The notes under the pieces: model-generated
What the model was told of the DNA's origin: nothing
Seen by the model: the letters and a program-made list of their open reading frames with translations, nothing else
Database searches by the model: none
Position numbers and translations under genes: made by a program
Assembly (NCBI GenBank): GCA_027080125.1
Contig: JALWSW010000012.1
Location: forward strand, 1-9,478
Direction: 5' to 3'
From: Campylobacterales bacterium
GTDB taxonomy: Bacteria; Campylobacterota_A; Desulfurellia; JAADFJ01
DNA length: 9,478 bases
Shown: positions 6,027 through 9,478 of the stretch, in pieces
How the letters are laid out: every line of letters begins with the position of its first letter
How positions within the stretch are numbered: the stretch's first letter is position 1

Positions 6027-6969
6027 TTTTTGCTCCCCATAGTTCGATTCTTGTAATTCCTTTTCCTATAGTGGCATTTCCTCCAATCTGAATTACATCA
6101 GGAATGCCTTTTTCAAAAAATTCCATAACAAGTTCTTCCTCTTTCTTGTCATCCCTTGCCTCAAATATACCTTTAGCGCTATTGAATATCGGTGTAGTCA
6201 AAACAAGCGAATACATAACGGTTTCACTCGGCAAGTATTCCTCTGTAAACAATGCCCCGTTTTGAACGGTACCGGTTTGATTATTAATTTTTGTTCTTGT
6301 AATTACCTCTGTGGAAAGATTTACAAAATCACGAAAATCCTCATCGGAAAGAATTACAAGCTTATTCTGCAAATCCTCTGTTTTTAGCAGTTTGGCAAGC
6401 CAAAAGGCAAAATTTTTGGTAGTTTCATCTTCTCTGACTGCAAAGGAATATTCCTCAAGTATAACAGAGTTGTTGATACATAGATGTTTTTTATCTGCAA
6501 CCGTTTTTTCAGGCGGTATTTGATAGCTATCGAAAAAATTCTCTTGCATTCCTCCGGAATTTTTGCAAATTTCCAATTCCTCTTTAAACTTGCTTAAAAC
6601 ACTCGGACAGCTAATCCACGCAAATACACCTTTCATGGATTTTACAGGAAACAATAGAATCCTGGCATCGGTAAAACCCAATGCGCCTGCAAACTCCTTC
6701 CTTTCCTCAAAAAAATCCTTTATATCTTTGTTTTTCTCCGAATCGTCGTATCCAAAGGCAAGATGTATCTTTTTTTTGTCATTATTATCTGTAAATTTTT
6801 GCTCAAACGCCTCTCTTATACATCCTTTTAATCCTGATCCTTCAATTTTTGGAAAGTCGGTGTGTCTTTCTCTTTGAATAGGCAGATCTACAATTCCCAG
6901 ATCTTGTCCGCTGCCTGCGTGAAGCGGGGTTTTGTTCATCAAAAAAAACGGTTTTGCCAATCTAAACAT
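6019..6969 (-). CDS. cmr4: Cmr4, backbone RNase subunit of the type III-B complex
   Basis: Cmr4 forms the multi-copy backbone and cuts the bound target RNA at 6-nt intervals. The N-terminal RAMP signature is clear: TPLHAGSGQDLGIVDLPIQR (residues 14-33), then TDFPKIEGSGLKGCIREAF. Asp28 in IVDLPIQRE corresponds to the catalytic Asp26 of Pyrococcus Cmr4, so RNase activity should be intact. The C-terminal IQIGGNATIGKGITRIELWG is the usual Gly-rich loop and final strand. At 316 residues the length is typical. The start is placed by GGAGGT at 6975-6980, five bases upstream. Both this site and the first 31 bp lie within the end of the CARF-HEPN gene. The 3' end overlaps cmr5 by 8 bp. Confidence 0.96.
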   Translation of the reverse strand: MFRLAKPFFLMNKTPLHAGSGQDLGIVDLPIQRERHTDFPKIEGSGLKGCIREAFEQKFTDNNDKKKIHLAFGYDDSEKNKDIKDFFEERKEFAGALGFTDARILLFPVKSMKGVFAWISCPSVLSKFKEELEICKNSGGMQENFFDSYQIPPEKTVADKKHLCINNSVILEEYSFAVREDETTKNFAFWLAKLLKTEDLQNKLVILSDEDFRDFVNLSTEVITRTKINNQTGTVQNGALFTEEYLPSETVMYSLVLTTPIFNSAKGIFEARDDKKEEELVMEFFEKGIPDVIQIGGNATIGKGITRIELWGAKNE

Positions 6970-8270
6970 TTGCTACCTCCTATCAATTTTTTATAATATT
7001 CTATAAGTTTCTTCTTTATATCCTCTGGCTTATGAGGGTTCTTCCTAAAACCTGCATGATTTATGTCATTTCTATATTGTGAGACAGAATCAAATATCCC
7101 AACAAAATCATCACCTAACTCGTCAACTATTTTCCTAACCATACTCTTATTGTTCCTTGCCGGTTCTTTCCATTTATCTTCTTGGATTTTACTACTCTTT
7201 ATATGAATCGCCTGAGAAACAATCTCACGCTTACTTATATTATTAATTTCTGCTTTCCCAAAGTATTTTGCAACAATTTCAGTTATCATCGTTTCTTCAA
7301 GTATGGTATAACCTTGTTGAATCAAATTATGTTCTACGCACCAGTTCACCGCAGCATAACCGTTTTTAATATCGCTATTGTTGAAGCCTTTAATCTTGTC
7401 AGATATCATACCCAGCAACGGATTTATTGGTTTTAAAATAGTTTCTTTATTACAGCTTATTAATCGCCTCAAAATATCAAAATCAAACTCTTTGATAATG
7501 CTATAGCCACGGCTTGTTTGAATTAACTCAGTCATTTTTTTTAATTGGACGCTAAGGTACCTCAGATTTTGGGCACTTCTATCTTTCCCTTTTGTAGCTT
7601 TCAGAATAGGCTCCAGCCTTTCTTTAGTAAGTTTGTCTAAATCTTTGGCATCGCCATAACTAAGAAAGTTCTCCGTTGCTACAGTCCAATTAAAAAGATA
7701 AATAAAAGGAGTGAGATTGAAAATCGGAACATTTCTATCTTTTATAGGGATGTTCTCTACATTGCTTATAGTACCTAATGATTCGAATGCTCCATAATAT
7801 ACCCCTTTTATTTTTATATTTTTCAATACCATTGCGTAATTCAATATGATAATTGCAAGCATAGGAAGTGAACGAAAACCATGAGTGATATCAAATATAA
7901 TCTCATCGCCATTATTTATCTGTTTAAAAACACAGCTGAATATTTCCCAGATTTCCTGCTCTGAACGTCCATCCGGAACATATTTTGCAATAATACTGGC
8001 ATTCAAATTTAAACTTTTTAATCTACTGTTAAGCCCCTCGCATCGCAACTTGCCATCTTTACCCTTGTGACCATTATCAACCCAGTTTCTATTTTTAGCA
8101 TCTTCTGTTAGGAAAATAATAATCTTGTCCTCTTTGCTCCAATCTTTGCAAAATATAGAAGCTAATGCTTCCTGGATAAACCGTACATTACTAATCTTCT
8201 TATCATTTAGACAGTAGTTGCAGGGCTGATAATCATTTGTTCCCAAAAATGCAAGCATTAAATTGCTCAT
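6939..8270 (-). CDS. Csx1/Csx2-family (TM1812-like) CARF-HEPN ribonuclease
   Basis: This is the ancillary effector of the type III system. The CARF domain binds cyclic oligoadenylate made by Cas10 and activates a C-terminal HEPN RNase that cuts RNA non-specifically. Numbered from the chosen start, the CARF domain fills roughly residues 1-170. It opens MSNLMLAFLGTNDYQPCNY and carries DITHGFRSLP at 127-136, the DxTHG motif of the family. The HEPN domain near the C-terminus has YRNDINHAGFR, where Arg400 and His405 form the catalytic R-x4-H. Both key motifs are intact, so an active dimeric nuclease is expected. The signal size (cA4 or cA6) cannot be read from the sequence. I chose the ATG at 8270, which overlaps the cmr3 stop as TAATG, over the one three codons upstream; the family usually begins just before the FLGT loop. 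The 3' end overlaps cmr4 by 31 bp. Confidence 0.9.
   Translation of the reverse strand: MSNLMLAFLGTNDYQPCNYCLNDKKISNVRFIQEALASIFCKDWSKEDKIIIFLTEDAKNRNWVDNGHKGKDGKLRCEGLNSRLKSLNLNASIIAKYVPDGRSEQEIWEIFSCVFKQINNGDEIIFDITHGFRSLPMLAIIILNYAMVLKNIKIKGVYYGAFESLGTISNVENIPIKDRNVPIFNLTPFIYLFNWTVATENFLSYGDAKDLDKLTKERLEPILKATKGKDRSAQNLRYLSVQLKKMTELIQTSRGYSIIKEFDFDILRRLISCNKETILKPINPLLGMISDKIKGFNNSDIKNGYAAVNWCVEHNLIQQGYTILEETMITEIVAKYFGKAEINNISKREIVSQAIHIKSSKIQEDKWKEPARNNKSMVRKIVDELGDDFVGIFDSVSQYRNDINHAGFRKNPHKPEDIKKKLIEYYKKLIGGSKCLDWQNRFF
6975..6980 (-). promoter_or_regulatory. cmr4 ribosome binding site inside the upstream coding sequence
   Basis: GGAGGT on the minus strand lies 5 bases before the cmr4 ATG at 6969 and encodes part of IGGSK near the C-terminus of the CARF-HEPN protein. 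It fixes the cmr4 start and allows strong initiation despite the 31-bp gene overlap. Confidence 0.85.
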
Positions 8271-9343
8271 TATGCACATCCAATATAACTTATGCCAAAC
8301 CCTTGCTCAGGATAAATATCAGAAACCGCCTTTTGATGGAATCTCGCAACAGCCTCGTTGATATTTCCTTCCGCTTCAAAATAATACACGCTGCCGGCAG
8401 GAACCGCTCTATACATTGGCTTTGATTTTTTCGCTTTCATATCAAAACCGCCAATATTTATTGGTTTGCCAATAGCTGCGGTAAGTAGCTTTAGTTTTAG
8501 CCCATTATAATCGCCTTCTAAAGTTTTTTTGTCTATCCACGAAGGCAACCACCCGTTTGCAAATATCGCTGGCGTTGTTAAAATCATCTTGAACCGCTTT
8601 TCGTTTTGCTCAAATTTTGGAGCATCAACGCTAATATTGTTTTTATATTTCTTATAATTTGCTGCCTTTCCTTCACCTCCAAGCTTTGTAAGACCGTTTT
8701 CCGGCAAGTTTAAACCTTCAAAATCAACAACTATGCTGGTGTTATTTTTTAGTCTCTTCATATTTACGCGATAAAGCTTGCCTTCTTCTGAGGTATGAGT
8801 AGCATGAGAAATGCCTATGCCGATTTTGGGTTCACTAATTATGTAGTCTCCAATATTTAAATAGCAAAACTCTTCCGATCGAACATGCAGATAATCCTCA
8901 AAGCTAATATTGCTTAAAATTGCATCTTTTATATTTTCAACCTTTTTTTCAGCATCAGAAATCAGCATCTTATCAAGCGCAGGATAACTTGAAACCATGC
9001 CTTTTAAGGATTGAAGATAAAGAGTAGATAAACGATTTTCGTTAGTATTTTTATCTTTTACACAATCAAATGGCGCTGGAAAATAGTATTCATCATTTAT
9101 TTTTATGAGGAGATTTCGTATTTTTAATTTTTTCGTAGGATCTTCGTTGCTATCCAGCTTACCCTCTTGTTTGAGTTTGTGAAAGATATCAATATGATCT
9201 GCAAAATAAGCTGACCTCAGAGCACCGTAGATTACCGAAGGATAAGGAGGAAAAATCGTATCCGACCATGTATCTTCTGCCATCGTAAACGGCTTGCCGT
9301 CCCTGAAAAATAGCGTATCCAACGCGTCTATTTCAACAATCAT
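8270..9343 (-). CDS. cmr3: Cmr3, Cas5-like RAMP subunit that holds the crRNA 5' handle
   Basis: Cmr3 is the Cas5-like subunit next to Cas10 that grips the 8-nt 5' handle of the crRNA. At 357 residues it is normal length. Signatures are LDTLFFRDGKPF (residues 8-19), FPPYPSVIYGALRSAYF (31-47), EEGKLYRV (186-193), LGGEGKAA (221-228), TTPAIFANGWLPSW (256-269) and KPMYRAVPAGSVYYFE (308-323), all typical of Cmr3. The ATG overlaps the cmr2 stop as ATGA and has GGGAGG (9348-9353) four bases upstream. The stop TAA overlaps the next gene's start as TAATG. Direct linkage to cmr2 is the standard arrangement. Confidence 0.95.
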   Translation of the reverse strand: MIVEIDALDTLFFRDGKPFTMAEDTWSDTIFPPYPSVIYGALRSAYFADHIDIFHKLKQEGKLDSNEDPTKKLKIRNLLIKINDEYYFPAPFDCVKDKNTNENRLSTLYLQSLKGMVSSYPALDKMLISDAEKKVENIKDAILSNISFEDYLHVRSEEFCYLNIGDYIISEPKIGIGISHATHTSEEGKLYRVNMKRLKNNTSIVVDFEGLNLPENGLTKLGGEGKAANYKKYKNNISVDAPKFEQNEKRFKMILTTPAIFANGWLPSWIDKKTLEGDYNGLKLKLLTAAIGKPINIGGFDMKAKKSKPMYRAVPAGSVYYFEAEGNINEAVARFHQKAVSDIYPEQGFGISYIGCA

Positions 9344-9478
9344 GTTTCCTCCCTTGATATGACAGCGGCAATATTCAAAAAATGGAAAAAACTTTGCTCC
9401 AAATTATCCGATTGCAAATCGATAAATAGCTTAGTCAATTTACTACTCATAGATTTAGCTTTCTCATACCTTTTGACA
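9340..9478 (-). CDS. cmr2: Cmr2 (Cas10), last 45 codons only
   Basis: A frame open from the right window edge runs for 45 codons and stops at TGA (9342-9340), overlapping the cmr3 start as ATGA. It ends FFHFLNIAAVISREET after a short helical stretch containing LTKLFIDLQSDNL, which fits the helical C-terminus of Cmr2. The catalytic Palm and HD regions are outside the window, so neither cyclic-oligoadenylate synthesis nor DNase activity can be judged. The assignment rests mainly on position, directly upstream of cmr3 and coupled to it, and on the style of the tail. Confidence 0.8.
   Translation of the reverse strand, partial: VKRYEKAKSMSSKLTKLFIDLQSDNLEQSFFHFLNIAAVISREET

Noticed and set aside
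8268..8279. Start of the CARF-HEPN gene at the ATG at 8279
   Set aside because: The ATG three codons later overlaps the cmr3 stop as TAATG and places the FLGT loop at the usual distance from the N-terminus. Neither has a strong ribosome site, so the upstream start is not excluded.

Overview
The window is a type III-B (Cmr) CRISPR-Cas locus joined at its left end to a gene that resembles the C-terminal part of a TraG-type conjugation protein. It is AT-rich and bacterial, with strong Shine-Dalgarno sites and tightly overlapping genes. The TraG-like gene suggests a conjugative plasmid or integrative element in a Gram-negative host. The species cannot be named from the sequence.

Layout, left to right. 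(1) Positions 2-1582 (+): the 3' part of the TraG-like gene, open at the window edge. Its last residues and stop codon come from the first CRISPR repeat. (2) Positions 1564-2329: an array of 12 repeats of 30 bp and 11 spacers of 35-40 nt. Repeats 1-11 are identical and the last has lost the final AAAC. Both the ATTGAAAC repeat end and the degenerate right-hand repeat say the array reads rightward, so its leader should lie where the TraG-like coding sequence now is. (3) Positions 2415-9478 (-): one leftward operon, in transcription order cmr2 (last 45 codons), cmr3, a Csx1/Csx2-family CARF-HEPN gene, cmr4, cmr5, cmr6, a 55-codon remnant of a second CARF gene, csx20, cas1, cas2. Most genes overlap or are a few bases apart. 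The array and operon converge.

How it should work. Cmr2 (Cas10) to Cmr6 build the crRNA-guided RNA-targeting complex, and Cmr4 cuts the bound RNA. Cas10 is expected to make cyclic oligoadenylate on target binding. The CARF-HEPN protein would sense it and degrade RNA non-specifically, and Csx20, a predicted ring nuclease, would remove the signal. Cas1 and Cas2 add spacers. Neither cmr1 nor cas6 is in the window. The repeat and Cas1 look like type I-B relatives, so the locus appears to be a hybrid of I-B-like adaptation and III-B interference.

Most notable points: the leaderless array fused to a conjugation gene; two spacers (5 and 8) that differ at only three sites, all silent in the same codon phase; and an untracked CARF-gene remnant just ahead of csx20.
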